DNA from: Glandiceps talaboti
Lineage: Eukaryota > Hemichordata > Enteropneusta > Spengelidae
Length of the DNA stretch: 64,000 nucleotides
NCBI RefSeq assembly: GCF_964340395.1
Contig: NC_135560.1
Coordinates: 14,578,598-14,642,597, forward strand
Direction: 5' to 3'
The position numbers and the translations under genes are program-made. Below the pieces are notes generated by a model, which saw nothing but the letters and a program-made list of their open reading frames with translations, was not told the origin of the DNA and searched no databases. Below, one piece after another: positions 1-11,351 of the stretch; within the stretch, counting starts at the first letter, position 1; every line of letters starts with the position of its first letter.

Positions 1-246
1 ACTTTCCCTGTTTGTAACAGGTTCCGTTAGTCAATGATTTGATGTCGGCAGCTGTGATATCACAAGAATACTCCACCGGCACTTGTGCATCATGAGATAA
101 TTATGATAAATTAGATTTTCTGGCCTTACAGTATTTACTTACAAGTGCCATTCAATTTCTGACAATGATTTTCCACAGACAGGACAAAATAATTTAAACG
201 CATACATAAAACAACCACAGACTTATTAGATTTGAAATTTGAAAGC

Positions 247-252
247 TTTATT
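247..252 (-). terminator. KRTCAP2 polyadenylation signal AATAAA
   Basis: The minus strand reads AATAAA here, about 81 bp downstream of the KRTCAP2 stop codon. It is the first canonical hexamer after the stop. The implied 3' UTR is about 100 nt. Cleavage site not determined. Confidence 0.6.
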
Positions 253-332
253 TTTTTCAAAACCATGGTCGATATATCTCATTGTCGTATAAGTAAAATT
301 AACAAGGAATGATAACTTTTTTGATCACATCT

Positions 333-3300
333 TCACTTTCTTTTCTTGCTGGACTGTTGTGGAGTAGCAGTCACAGGTGGGGCATACTTCGTGCTGGAAA
401 TTTTGTTGATGTAATACAGGGCAACAATTGAAAAGATGGCACTGCAATGAAGAAAGGAAAAATAAGCACAAAATGTACAGGTAAGGAAATGAATATTAAT
501 TTTAATATCCTACATTATTATTATATTTAATATTTAAAAGAATGATGAAATATCGATAATGCCATATCGTATGCAACTCAAGCTGTCTGATAGAATGTGC
601 AGTCATTCAAGGGTTCAAAACTAAATACAGCATATAGGCAAGTTAAGCCTGGCGTCATCACCCTCTTTTATGGCATCATCCAAGAGGTTATTTCGGAGTG
701 TCGAGGAAGAAACAACACTTCTGGTTTGCGAGAATGGCATGTAAGGTTACCCTCATTTTTTTCCTTGATTGCAATGAAATGATGATAACGGGCCTGAGTT
801 TTTGTGAAATTTTTGCAATGTATTCTACTTAAGATCAATGCATGGCTTTCATATGGCATAAAAACCGTCATCAGATGTTATTAACATGGCCAGAGGGGGA
901 AACACATGTTTGGCATCCCCTTGACATTTTAGTATACTGTATATAGTATACTAAATTATGTAATGGAATCATTTGTATGGTATGTCTAAATATTAAATTT
1001 GTCAATTGAGTTCTTTACATATAGCAAGTAATGGTTTCATATGCTTCTATCAGGAAACAGAATACTGTAAATGGATAGTTTTAATAATACTATACAATTT
1101 TGAGATTTTACTGTTTTCAGTTATATTTCTCGAAGGCTTAAATTTTACTCATAATCAGACTGGTACATTGTGTTCATATACAAGAAAGCATTTTATTCGC
1201 TACTTATATTTGTAGCAGTGAAAGAAGCGAAAATAAGTATTTTGCAAAAGTCATCCAGCTTTACAGAACTACAGGTGCAATTTGATATGCAGCAAAATTT
1301 ATCACTCTAAGACATATATATTTTCAGCATTCTGCTATTTTTAACTAAACTTTTAAAATCAGCTAAATTTCTAACACAGTATGATACATTTATTTCAAAA
1401 TCAAATGATATATATTTTTTTCTGAATAAGGAGACTCACCATGTTGTTACACATACTCTGTGCACCAAAGATGAAGCAAACATGGCCAGAACCAAACATG
1501 CGACAACTGTTCAAACAAACAGAAATAATGGGTTAACATTTCAATTAATATTTCAAATTCAAAACCAAAATGTGATTTACATATTTCCTGTATTATTTTG
1601 GGGAAAAAAACATGTGCCACACAGGTGCAAGACAGCTATCGGCTAAAAAGCATTAAAGTTACTGTATTGTTAGAGTAATGTATGTCATGATAACTTGGAT
1701 AAGTGATATTGTTGCCATATTCTGTAAATTTGACCCGGATGTTACAATGAGCCAAATATGATTATACTAAATGCAAGTCATCTTTAGAAATGTCAGGTAG
1801 GATGGCTTTATGTTGCCTGTTTCTGTATGGTTTTTTTTGGCTTCACTGTGTGTGTTTGAAGCCTGACTAAGCATGATAAATCACAAACGAGTGTCTCTGT
1901 ATCTACAAGCACATTTTTCAGAAATGTTCAATTTTAAAATGTCAAAATTTCATGACAAAGTGGGCCATAAATTTAATAATTCTATGCTTTACAAGACAGT
2001 CTTGACAATAAATCAACAAGAAATGAAGTTGATTGATAATGTAAAAATTCATTAAAATTTAAAAACTGAAATAGTTGTTTGCAAAACTCTGAGGTTTGGT
2101 CAATGAATCAAATGGTTTAACAATTCACTAAACTGTAATGTTTGTTTGACTAGTTGTAATTATACATAAACTGCTGTTTGTTTGTTAAATTTATGAACTG
2201 AAATGCCATTTGTTATATCCTGATTGACTGAAACTGATGACATTTTATCCTTTGCATTGAGTTTCAAAAAAAAAAAAAATTAGTGCCAATGGCACTGTAA
2301 TACAACTGCATAGTTTGTGTAAGAATTCAAAATTATGTAATTATCTGGAATGTTTTAATTGGTACGATGTCATTTAGATACTGACTAAAGACACTGTTGT
2401 TTGGCTACTGTTACAACCAGTGTGTGCATTTGCTGGAATGAAATGAGCTAAGGAAAGACTTTGTGGCACGACAAAATACATATAAACAACATTACAACTG
2501 ATACAAAGCAACAGTGCTGCCTTAGATGTAGGTTCACGCAATGCTCTTATCACTTTGTGTATGTCTGTGGAAGTTATAATGTAACAATAACAGTCATACT
2601 CCATGTTACAACATGTAGTGTTCTATCGGTACACAGAGTGGTGAGATCTGAGCTCCAGCGATGTTAATGCTGGCACTAATTTCATTGTATGTCTTTGCAT
2701 GAACCCCATCTCATTCCTGTGTACTGTAATCGCAAGCCATCATATCAGTATTTTTTTTGCAAGTTGTATTTTGGGCATAGGCATAGTTGGTAAACACACA
2801 TGTTAGGTATCAACTGCTTATCCACAGCACTAACTGCCCCTCACTATTGTTATCTTCACAACAAACACTGGCAATTGGATGATGCTAGGGGTGTGGATAT
2901 GGTTGCTATGCACATTATTGTTTTGTTTTTGTATGCTCATCTATTTGATTAACTGTTGATGCCTCAGTGTGGCCTTGACCAATTATAAGTAATATTGTGT
3001 GCTTTGCTATAATTGTGTCTATTTTTTGAAAGCTTATACACTTTACTATTTACAACACTGTTGTTACTTTTACAATAGACTGTCATTTTGTTGTTGTTAG
3101 TTGCAAGGCAAGTTTGTGACCATCTTCATAATTCATTTTACTATTCTTAAGATTTGATTGGGGGGGGGGGGCAACAAAAAACACTTGAAACACTCCATCC
3201 TGTGGTTTTGACATGCATCCTCACGTACGTATTTATGTATATATCTATGAATGCATGCATGTGTTGTTGCCACTTGACAAACTTCAGTCATCACTAAAAT

Positions 3301-5217
3301 CATATATATAGTTATGTAGTGATGCAGTTACATGCATGTGATATACAATTACATTTACCTTCGGGAAAAAGCCTGGCTTGGAATCCTCTTCCAAAGGCAA
3401 CATATTCAAAGTTGTTTACTGCCTGTAGGTCAATGTTAAGGCAAAAGAGCACAAACCTACTGATGTACTGGGTGCATGTACACACTTTATGCATACCTAC
3501 ATATACATGAACGCATCTGGCTGAAATCTTGTGATACACATGCTTACATGTGTATCACAAATACTGTACACTTTACGACTGAGAACTCAAAAAACAATTT
3601 GTCAATTTCATGATACAAGAGCAGTAAACATGGCCTTTGACTGGTCTGGGGTCAAAGTTCAAATATACTTTAGTAAAGGATACAGTTAAAATCAGTATAA
3701 AAAGGTTTGAGCCAAGGAAGCCTCCAAGTACAGTCATCCACTCTGATGAAGCTAGTTGGGTTTTGTACATCTGCATACCAGCAAACAGCAGCACTGTTAA
3801 GGTGCTGGCTAGTAACATTGACACAGAACTGGAGGCAGCTGTAAACAAAAACAAAACAAAATGCTAACCTCTTCAGTACCACAAGGTGACACGACAATCA
3901 AATAATAGTTTTGTTAACATCTGAAATTAGCAACAATTTGCCATTTTTGATAACAATTAATACAATATTTTCTTCTGCTTTTAGTGATGATACTAAAGGC
4001 TACAGTAACCATAAACATTTAGGGTTCTAAAAATGCAACCCCACAAACACACCCCTTTTTCGGCAAGATCGGGAAGTGACTTTTCTTGGATGCAAACTGG
4101 AAAATTACTCAATAATCAACAAAACTATTATTTCACAAACAATGTAAGTTTTACTAGAATTTTGAGTCTATTTCTCTTCCATGGCTGCATGGATTGTACA
4201 TTTAGCAATACTACACGTATGTATTATTACAAGTAGTATATATTTAGCACGACATTTTGTGTCTGACGGCAAATAGATTGTAAATAACATTGGTGCCCCA
4301 TTAATATCCATGGGTACAGGAGTGGAGACTATTAAAGAGTCTGATCCATGACTATGTTGCCATGGTTACAGTCTATGGTGTACTACAAAATGAACACTAT
4401 GATTGGGGAAATGTAGCAGAAATTATCGTTAATGAAATGTTCAAACGAAAAGAAATATATCACGATGTTAGGCTAGGGTTGTAAGTTGTAGATGTATGTT
4501 GTAACATGGATGTACTTAATGACATTACTGAGTTGTCTGTGCTTACGGCATTACACTGTCATTTTGTTAATAAGGTGTACATGCTCCAGTCGTAGTACAT
4601 GTATTAATGAGATAGTGGCTAGATCATAGTTGCCACCAGCTCGACGCAAACAGGATGTACATGCTGGTGCTATATTTAGCTATATTGCTAATTACATCGT
4701 CTTGGGTTTACTACTTATGTTTAATATACATTTCATAACAATTTTTACTGTTTGAACTATTTTGATGAAAATACCAAAAAAACGTGTTTCTTTTGCGGAA
4801 GTACTACTGCCAACAGTACCATCTGGTAACTATAATTACAGTAAAAATATTTCTGAAATAGGGCCAACAAGGATTATCTTCGCATTCATAAAATGCAGAT
4901 GGCGTTCAGTCGATTAATATCGTAGTGAATGTACGCAAGCAGCTCTCGTTGGTACTGTATGTAATTGATAATTAGAGCTCCAAGCACGCTACGCTGATTG
5001 TGGTACTTGTTTGAAGGTGAACTCCATTTTGCCACGTAGCAAACTGCAACAAACGCATTAAACGGAATATTGCACTACTATGATCGACAGTTATCGATGC
5101 TCACTACAAATAAAGCTGAAAAGAACCGTTAATTATTGTTAAATCTAGAAATCGTGGCATTAAATGTTCGTTTCTGAGTCATTTTCAAAACCGGAAAACA
5201 ATGGCTCGCTTACCCAT
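333..5217 (-). CDS. KRTCAP2: KRTCAP2 (keratinocyte-associated protein 2), OST complex subunit, five exons
   Basis: Spliced CDS on the minus strand: exons 5214-5217, 3684-3838, 3359-3422, 1440-1506 and 333-441. All introns are GT-AG and all phases agree, giving 399 nt and 132 residues; human KRTCAP2 is about 136. Family landmarks in order are LLFAGMQMY (18-26), [14 protein letters not shown] (32-45), [13 protein letters not shown] (62-74), HRVCVTTC (90-97) and [10 protein letters not shown] (105-114), followed by a basic SKKRK end typical of an ER-retained membrane protein. Hydrophobic stretches at about 8-26, 38-53, 75-92 and 97-109 fit the family's multi-pass topology. The family protein is a subunit of the STT3A-type oligosaccharyltransferase, acting in co-translational N-glycosylation at the ER. 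The first coding exon carries only ATG plus one base, and GCT is completed across intron 1. A polyadenylation signal lies 81 bp past the stop. Recognition rests on remembered family sequence, but the match is extensive. Confidence 0.95.
442..1439 (-). other. KRTCAP2 intron 4
   Basis: AT-rich intron with donor gtgagt at its upstream (high-coordinate) end and a ttcattgcag acceptor. The open frames at 597-871 and 1006-1215 have no recognisable similarity and I treat them as chance. Confidence 0.7.
1507..3358 (-). other. KRTCAP2 intron 3, containing a MITE
   Basis: Intron with donor gtaaat and acceptor ttgaacag. It holds the TA-flanked element at 2414-2766 and a 12-base G run at 3160-3171. The rest shows nothing I recognise. 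Confidence 0.7.
2414..2766. mobile_element. MITE, CAAC-type family, copy A
   Basis: The element begins CAACCAGTGTGTGCATTTGC after TA (2412-2413) and ends with GCAAGTTG before TA (2767-2768). Internally it matches the element at 18594-19465: both contain aaggaaagactt, tatgtctgtggaagt, gttctatc and cattgtatgtctttgc in the same order. The TA flanks suggest a Tc1/mariner-like target duplication. No transposase frame is present, so it is non-autonomous. Divergence between copies is substantial, indicating age. It sits inside a KRTCAP2 intron. Confidence 0.6.
3839..5213 (-). other. KRTCAP2 intron 1
   Basis: First intron, donor gtaagc directly after ATGG and acceptor tttgtttacag. No repeat or coding similarity recognised inside. 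The open frame at 4033-4236 looks like chance. Confidence 0.7.
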
Positions 5218-5330
5218 TTTGCGTTCTCAAGAGGAAAGGTCACGGCATGGGTCAAATCTGCAATCCACCAATGGTAGCCCAAGAGAAGCGCCACCACCGG
5301 CCATGAAGGTGTGCGTCTTTTGTTTTGCTC
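5218..5330 (-). promoter_or_regulatory. KRTCAP2 5' UTR and proximal promoter region
   Basis: Sequence just upstream of the KRTCAP2 start is more GC-rich than its surroundings. It holds CCAAT on the plus strand (ATTGG on the minus) at 5268-5272, about 50 bp from the ATG, and a CATGGCC motif near 5300 vaguely like a YY1 site. This fits a TATA-less housekeeping promoter. The transcription start is not determined. The opposite strand carries a short ORF described in the findings. Confidence 0.4.
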
Positions 5331-5840
5331 ACCTTTTTTGTTTAAAAAAAATATTTTTCCTCATGCCAAAAATAAAGTAAAATCAAGTAAAAAAAGAAAA
5401 ATACATTGATGAAATATGAAATAGAGAGAATAATAAGCAGATAGATTTTATCACTTGTTTGGGAATGTATTGAAACGTAAAAATGTCGTTTGCTATAAGA
5501 GTTGGTCGAACCACTGGTATGGAAATACATGCACGTATAATAGACAAAATTGATTGTTTTGAACCATACTTTTATTGAAGAAAAACAAAGCAAAACAAAA
5601 AATTCAAACATATTACAAGTTATTTAAAATATTAAAGTTTTCAGATGAACCTAGTCGAGCTTCTCTACACTCTCCTAAAAGACTGGTGTATTGATTTGTA
5701 TGAGAAACTGGGAACATAATTCGACGCAAAACCACCTATCACAAATCAGAAACAACAATAAATATGAACCGGTTCAATCCACTTGAATGGACTGTCACGT
5801 ACACACATGTACAATCAAACACTTCAGATTTATAGGAATG
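5331..5840. other. Intergenic, nothing recognised
   Basis: AT-rich sequence between the KRTCAP2 promoter and the MITE at 5841. The minus-strand open frame 5342-5611 is low-complexity, F/Y/S-rich and unlike any family I know. Confidence 0.5.
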
Positions 5841-6087
5841 GGGAACTTGCAAACCCGCCACGTTGAATGTTGCATCATGGGAAATGTGATAATAAATACT
5901 AATGAATTTGTATTGTAAACAATAATGTTACATTGTTTGTAACCATGAATGATCAATTCATAGTTACCCTGACCATTGTGGGAGGTTTTTTTCATTGGTA
6001 GCTCCAGATTAGGTATCGCAATAACCACAGATAATCCCCATAGTCCTTTGCGTCTAAGCATATGCTCAGTCTGGATTGCAAGTTCCC
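5841..6087. mobile_element. MITE, GGGAACTTGCAA family, copy 1
   Basis: A 247-bp element bounded by GGGAACTTGCAA at the left and its inverse TTGCAAGTTCCC at the right. A second copy at 36982-37226 is in the same orientation and closely matching throughout, with shared blocks such as atgggaaatgtgataataaa and agctccagattaggtat. TA follows the right end; the left TA appears mutated to TG. No coding capacity: open frames over it recur in both copies because the DNA is shared. Confidence 0.75.
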
Positions 6088-6484
6088 TATCGAAAAACTA
6101 TAAAACAGATAAAAACTACTACCAACTACATGAGTCCAAGTGAATAAACTATATACACACATAAATACAGTAACATAGCAACCAGTATCACGACAGACAG
6201 CAGGCAAAACATAATATTCATATCATTCAAAGACAAGAGCATAATTTTACAAGAGGAGCTCAGTCTCTTTGAAATATTTTGGTTAGAAATGTATATTAAA
6301 TGTTGTACTCCTGTATTTTCGACGTACTGTTCCAACCTCCAACCTCCAACTAGTCGTACGGGGGAAGGTCCGTGCAGTTTATAGACTGTAAATTTTAGTC
6401 AGAAAAACTGTAAAATAATACTATAATCACAGTAAACGAATAACCTTGTGAAACTTAATGAAAAAACACATATACGCCAGGCAC

Positions 6485-6721
6485 CTACTTACCTCCCTAC
6501 CTACCTACCTCCCTACCTACATAGTATTACATACATACATACATACATACATACACATACATACATACATACATACATACATACATGCATGCATGCATGC
6601 ATACATACATACATACATACATACATACATACATACATACATACATACATACATACATACATACATACATACATACATACATGTACTACATATATACATT
6701 ATGTACACACACACGTACACA

Positions 6722-6752
<31 letters not shown>
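6485..6752. repeat. Compound microsatellite (CTAC/CATA/CA)
   Basis: CTAC units, then about 150 bp of CATA with a CATG inset near 6587-6602, then a CA tract. It creates spurious long Y/I/H/T or M/Y/V/C frames on both strands. Confidence 0.95.
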
Positions 6753-7190
6753 GTTGTGTGTGTTTGCATTTAAGAAACGATCGTGTATATAAACACATTG
6801 TACTATTAGCGTCAGAATCACATTGTAATGTCTGTATTGAATATCTATATATTTTTTTTTTTACACATTTTAGAATTTACCCTGGTTTTATCCAACGAAA
6901 TCATATAATTTTTCCGTTACACGTCTCTTGAGAATATTAAGCTATTAAGGCTTGTGACGTTTACATCTTAAGTCTCCATGACATTCTAAAACTAATGAAT
7001 CACGGTTTGGAATCCCATCTTTATACAATTATTGAGTTTGCCTTCTATTTCAAAAGAATTTAAAGAAATCTTGTCGAATTCATCGAACTGGTATGATCAC
7101 TTAATAACATATGTACAATTACCGTTGTAAATGTTTGTCATATTTCTGATGTTGCTTTAAGTACTCCTTTCTAGAATGAAGGGCGATATG

Positions 7191-7310
7191 TCAGAAGGCC
7201 AATCTGTTATCAATCATAGGCCACCGAATAATTCCTGTTAATAGGTGTCCAGTGTTTGGGGTTGTCTGGTAGGCAGAGCCCCCAGCGGCGAGAGGCTGGG
7301 TAACCGAGAC
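7191..7310. mobile_element. Partial copy of the GTCTCGGTTACC inverted-repeat element
   Basis: The stretch ending in ggctgggtaaccgagac near 7310 matches the right arm of the element at 33698-34073, including agcccccagcggcgagag. No opposing arm was found nearby, so it seems to be a solo arm or truncated copy. It lies just downstream of the 3' end of the FN3 receptor gene. Confidence 0.6.
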
Positions 7311-7481
7311 ATAGACTAGCACGTACGCGGCAAAATAAAACGCACGATAGCATCCAATCACAAACAAGTGTTCAGAGTCAGTAGCAGAGCTGCTGAATAC
7401 ATGTAACCATGGTAATCCATTGTTCAGACGATCGACATTACATGCAAGGCATGGTTGTGTCATTCAATAGCTCATATCAGG

Positions 7482-10400
7482 TTACACAGACGGAGAGACT
7501 AAATTCTTCTTGTTCTTAATAAGACATCTGTACACTATTATCGCGGCAACTGTTGCTGTAACCACAGCGAATGCACACCCAACGGTTATTGCTATTTCAG
7601 TAGTTATCGTCGTATTGCTACCAGGGTCAGGCTCAGTTTCTTCAACACCTGTAAAGTACCACATATTATTCAAATCAGACAGACATGACTTGGGTTGACT
7701 TGACATGACATGACATGACATGACATGACATGACATGATTAAATTCTCTTAAAAAGTGGAAAGTTACGGATATTAAACTGTGTTAACATAAAGTTCATAT
7801 ATGCGTGCCTTTGAGCAAACTAACAGATAGGTCATCCATCCACCTTACAGTATTCATTCATTCATTCATTCATTCATTCATTCATTCATTCATTCATTCA
7901 TTCATTCATTCATTCATTCATTCATTCATTCATTCATTCATTCATTCGTCCATCCATCGAGTCATTCATCCATTCATTCATTCATCCATTCACTCATTCG
8001 TTCATTCGTTCGTTCGTTCGTTCGTCTATCAACCTGTCTGTCCGTCCGTCCTCCCACCCACCACCCATCCACCCTTCCATCCATCCACCCACCCATCCAT
8101 CCATCCATCCATCCATCCATCCATCCACCCGCCCGTCCTTGCATCCATCATCCATCCGTCCGTCTGTCTGTACACGCATCAACCCACACACCTAACCAAC
8201 GTTACCCATCCATCCATCCATCCATACATCCATCATCTGAATTCTTCTCGGGAAGTAACTTCAAGTAATTTTCCTTGGGTTCTCTCCTCAGAATAGTTCC
8301 GAATCGATTGATCCTGATATCGAACCCGCACTCAACATGTGTCATGGATTTTGCAGGGTCGTTGCAATTGGACCAGATACTGTGCTGATGAGTCCGTTGA
8401 CATAGCAACATGGGGGGGGGGGGGGGGGGCGGTATTTTTTTCAGAAGTTTACTGCGTGGGCGCTACTAATATTGAACCTTCCCTAGACATTGCCCCAAAT
8501 TAACTGCCCCATCCCCGACCCCCATGCATGCATTGGCCTGTGGTAAAAATAACCAATTTGCAAAGTATCAAGCAGATGAAAAAAACATAATCGCAAGCGG
8601 TATTTTTTTCAGAAGTTTAGTGCGTGGGCGCTACTAACATTGAACCTTCCCTAGACATTGCCCAAAATTAACTAGTACCTCTCCCCCATCCCCATGCATG
8701 CGCATACATTGGCCTGTGGTAAAATAACCAATTTACAAAGTATCAAGCAAATGAAAAAACATAATCGCAAGCCACTTCTAATGTTACATTCTTACCCGTC
8801 TGTTGAGTCGAAAACGATGCCTGTATTGTTGTCGATAACGATGTAGAAATCAAGTTTGTCTCAGTTGTTGTTGTTGGTATTGTTGTCGTAGTTGGAAGCG
8901 CCCATGTCCTTTCAAGTACGTCATCACTCAGTGGTCCGTCCCCCACCGAAGTGTATGCAAGAACTGCGAATACATATGCAGTATCTGCTTGCAATCCAGT
9001 AATAATTTCCTGTAGATTTTCTTCCCCTTCTACATCCAAGGTGTTGTAATCACTTTCTTCTTGTTTTCTGTATGAAACACGGTAGCCAAGGATATCTCCA
9101 TTCTTGTCGTCTTCAAGTACCTCTAACCAACTAACTAGGATGGTAGACGTAGATTTGGATTCTGCATTGAAGTCTTGTGGGGGTGAACTTGGTACTACAA
9201 AAAAGAATAACGAAATACTTATAGAGGGGAACTAATATGACTAACAGCGAATATATATATTCTGGCTTTGAATCCAAGCCTAAAGCTGAATTGAAGATGG
9301 GATGGGTCTCCGAATCTGAGGGAGTCTTCAGCAATTGCGCGGGAGGGAGTTCAAGCCTGGTCTGTTGCGTAATAATATGCCCCTCCCCCCAATTCTGGTT
9401 TGTAAAAAATAGCCCTTACTCAATGACCCTCTGATCTCCCCTGTTAAGATATTTTTAAAACATACATTAAAATGCAGTCAGACGTGAAAAGGCGTGAAAG
9501 ACCACCAGAATCAATTATAGTAAGGACTCCGGATCCTACCGCTGAATGGGTTGTTTCCCACTACTACCACCTGTACTATCACCAGAGTGAATCTGTGAGA
9601 ACGTACCACATTAATTTTGATTCCCATGTTTGGATCTAATATGCAGAGCTAAAGGTCAGAACTCCAAAAGACTAAATCGGCGCACTATACCAAGGTTGTC
9701 AGTACTGAGGTCACTGTAATCAACAACTTTATATCTTGCAACCCTGTTCCCATGCACTCATATGGGACCCACCCCTCTCCTCAAACCACAACTAACCACT
9801 GATTCAATGCATGGTTGTCAGCAGCAATTTGAATGATATGTTAGTTGTCTGGTATATGGTGACAGTTAATTGTGGGATGTGTCAGCAGTGAGATTTGTCA
9901 ATGGTGGCAGCGGTGGGATGTCAACAATCACACAAATAATGAAAGTTAGATAATACGACGAGTCAATGACAAATATGACCCTCCCCTAATTCCATTCCAG
10001 GCTGGATATTCGATTGTTTGTTCTGTATTTTCAACACATTACATATGAGCATTAAAATGCTACATAATGCATCACAGACAATGGAGAGGAGGTTTTGCTT
10101 TGATGAACGTCGGATAAAGAAAGCGAAAGAAAACAGTTGGATTAGTATTTGACACATATGAAAGTGACTCATTCGGATAGAAATTCATTCCATAGAAAAG
10201 ACAAAAGTGAGAATTCGGAAATATATGACGCTGAACTTCTTCCCTGTGACAATAAAGAAGAAAATAAAGATGGAAATGGAAGGGGAAAAATGAATGAAGG
10301 ATCACAGACATCTAAAGCTAATGATGATCATTGACTTTCCTCACCATCCTCGTCAGTTGTAACGATGGTACTCCCAGGGGAAAAACTCAATTCTCCTGAT

Positions 10401-11240
10401 GAGGTCCGAGAATGAACGAAAATTAAATACTCTGTATGAGGTTTCAGTCCAGTGAGAATAGTTTGGGATGTATCAATACCATCAACTTCTTGTGTACATG
10501 AATTGTCAATTTGTCCATCTATTCCACACTTTACAGTGTAACCAACAACACGACTGTCTGCAACTGGAGTCCAGGTCACATCGATGGATGTCGAATCTAT
10601 TGTTGTCGCACTCACGTTGGTAGGTGATGGTAGCACTGGTTCTGTTGATAAAGAAGTATAACTATTAAGTACTATTCATTATTCAGTTTTATGCTCTACT
10701 TTTATCTATCTATAGTAAGGGTGACACGAATGAGCAATGACAGCAATGTATTGACAATGCTTGAAGTTGGTAAAGCCAGTGATTTAAATACAAATCTACA
10801 GATACGAAGCAAGGTGTCTGATGTGACTGTTTGTCCGAATTTGTTTATAGTACCACGTATTTTGTTTGTCGATATTCAATCCAAGATGTATTCCAAGTAT
10901 TATTTTTGTGTCGACGTCAATTTCTAAAAGTAAGTGAAATCGACTGCTATTTGCACACATGGTAGAAGGTTTAAATTTAGATTTAATACCTCGATGTTAC
11001 TTCCTCCCAATGCTACGAGGAGATACAAACATCTGAAACTTTTAGAAAACAGATAGGTCCCCTGTCCGGCTCTATTAGGTTTTGACATTTTTCTAAGAGT
11101 GTAATTGGGGATGCTATTAATTTACCATTTAAACGTATGGTATGGCCAAAAACACAACACGCAGTGAACTATTCCGTTTGGCATGTACAAGAGATACCTT
11201 GTGTCAGTCGTGTAAGGGCTTTCAATTTAATACGGTGGAG

Positions 11241-11271
<31 letters not shown>

Positions 11272-11301
11272 TGTGCGCGTGCGAGCGTGTGTGTGTGTGT
11301 A

Positions 11302-11351
<50 letters not shown>

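Larger units (their letters stand above)
7649..8795 (-). other. FN3-receptor intron 3, repeat-rich
   Basis: Almost wholly repeats: a TGACA pentamer array, a long TTCA/CATC compound microsatellite, an 18-base G run and a tandem duplication ending 23 bases from the donor site. Frames over it (for example 7805-8296) are microsatellite translations. Confidence 0.8.

Noticed and set aside
5795-6061. 88-codon minus ORF similar to the ORF at 37044-37238
   Set aside because: The similarity comes from the shared MITE, not a gene family; frames differ at both ends.
6448-6931. Long ORFs rich in Y/I/H/T over the CATA tract
   Set aside because: Pure microsatellite translation; the tetranucleotide lacks stops in several frames.
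7805-8296. 163-codon ORF of IHSF/HPSI repeats
   Set aside because: Translation of the TTCA/CATC microsatellite inside an intron.
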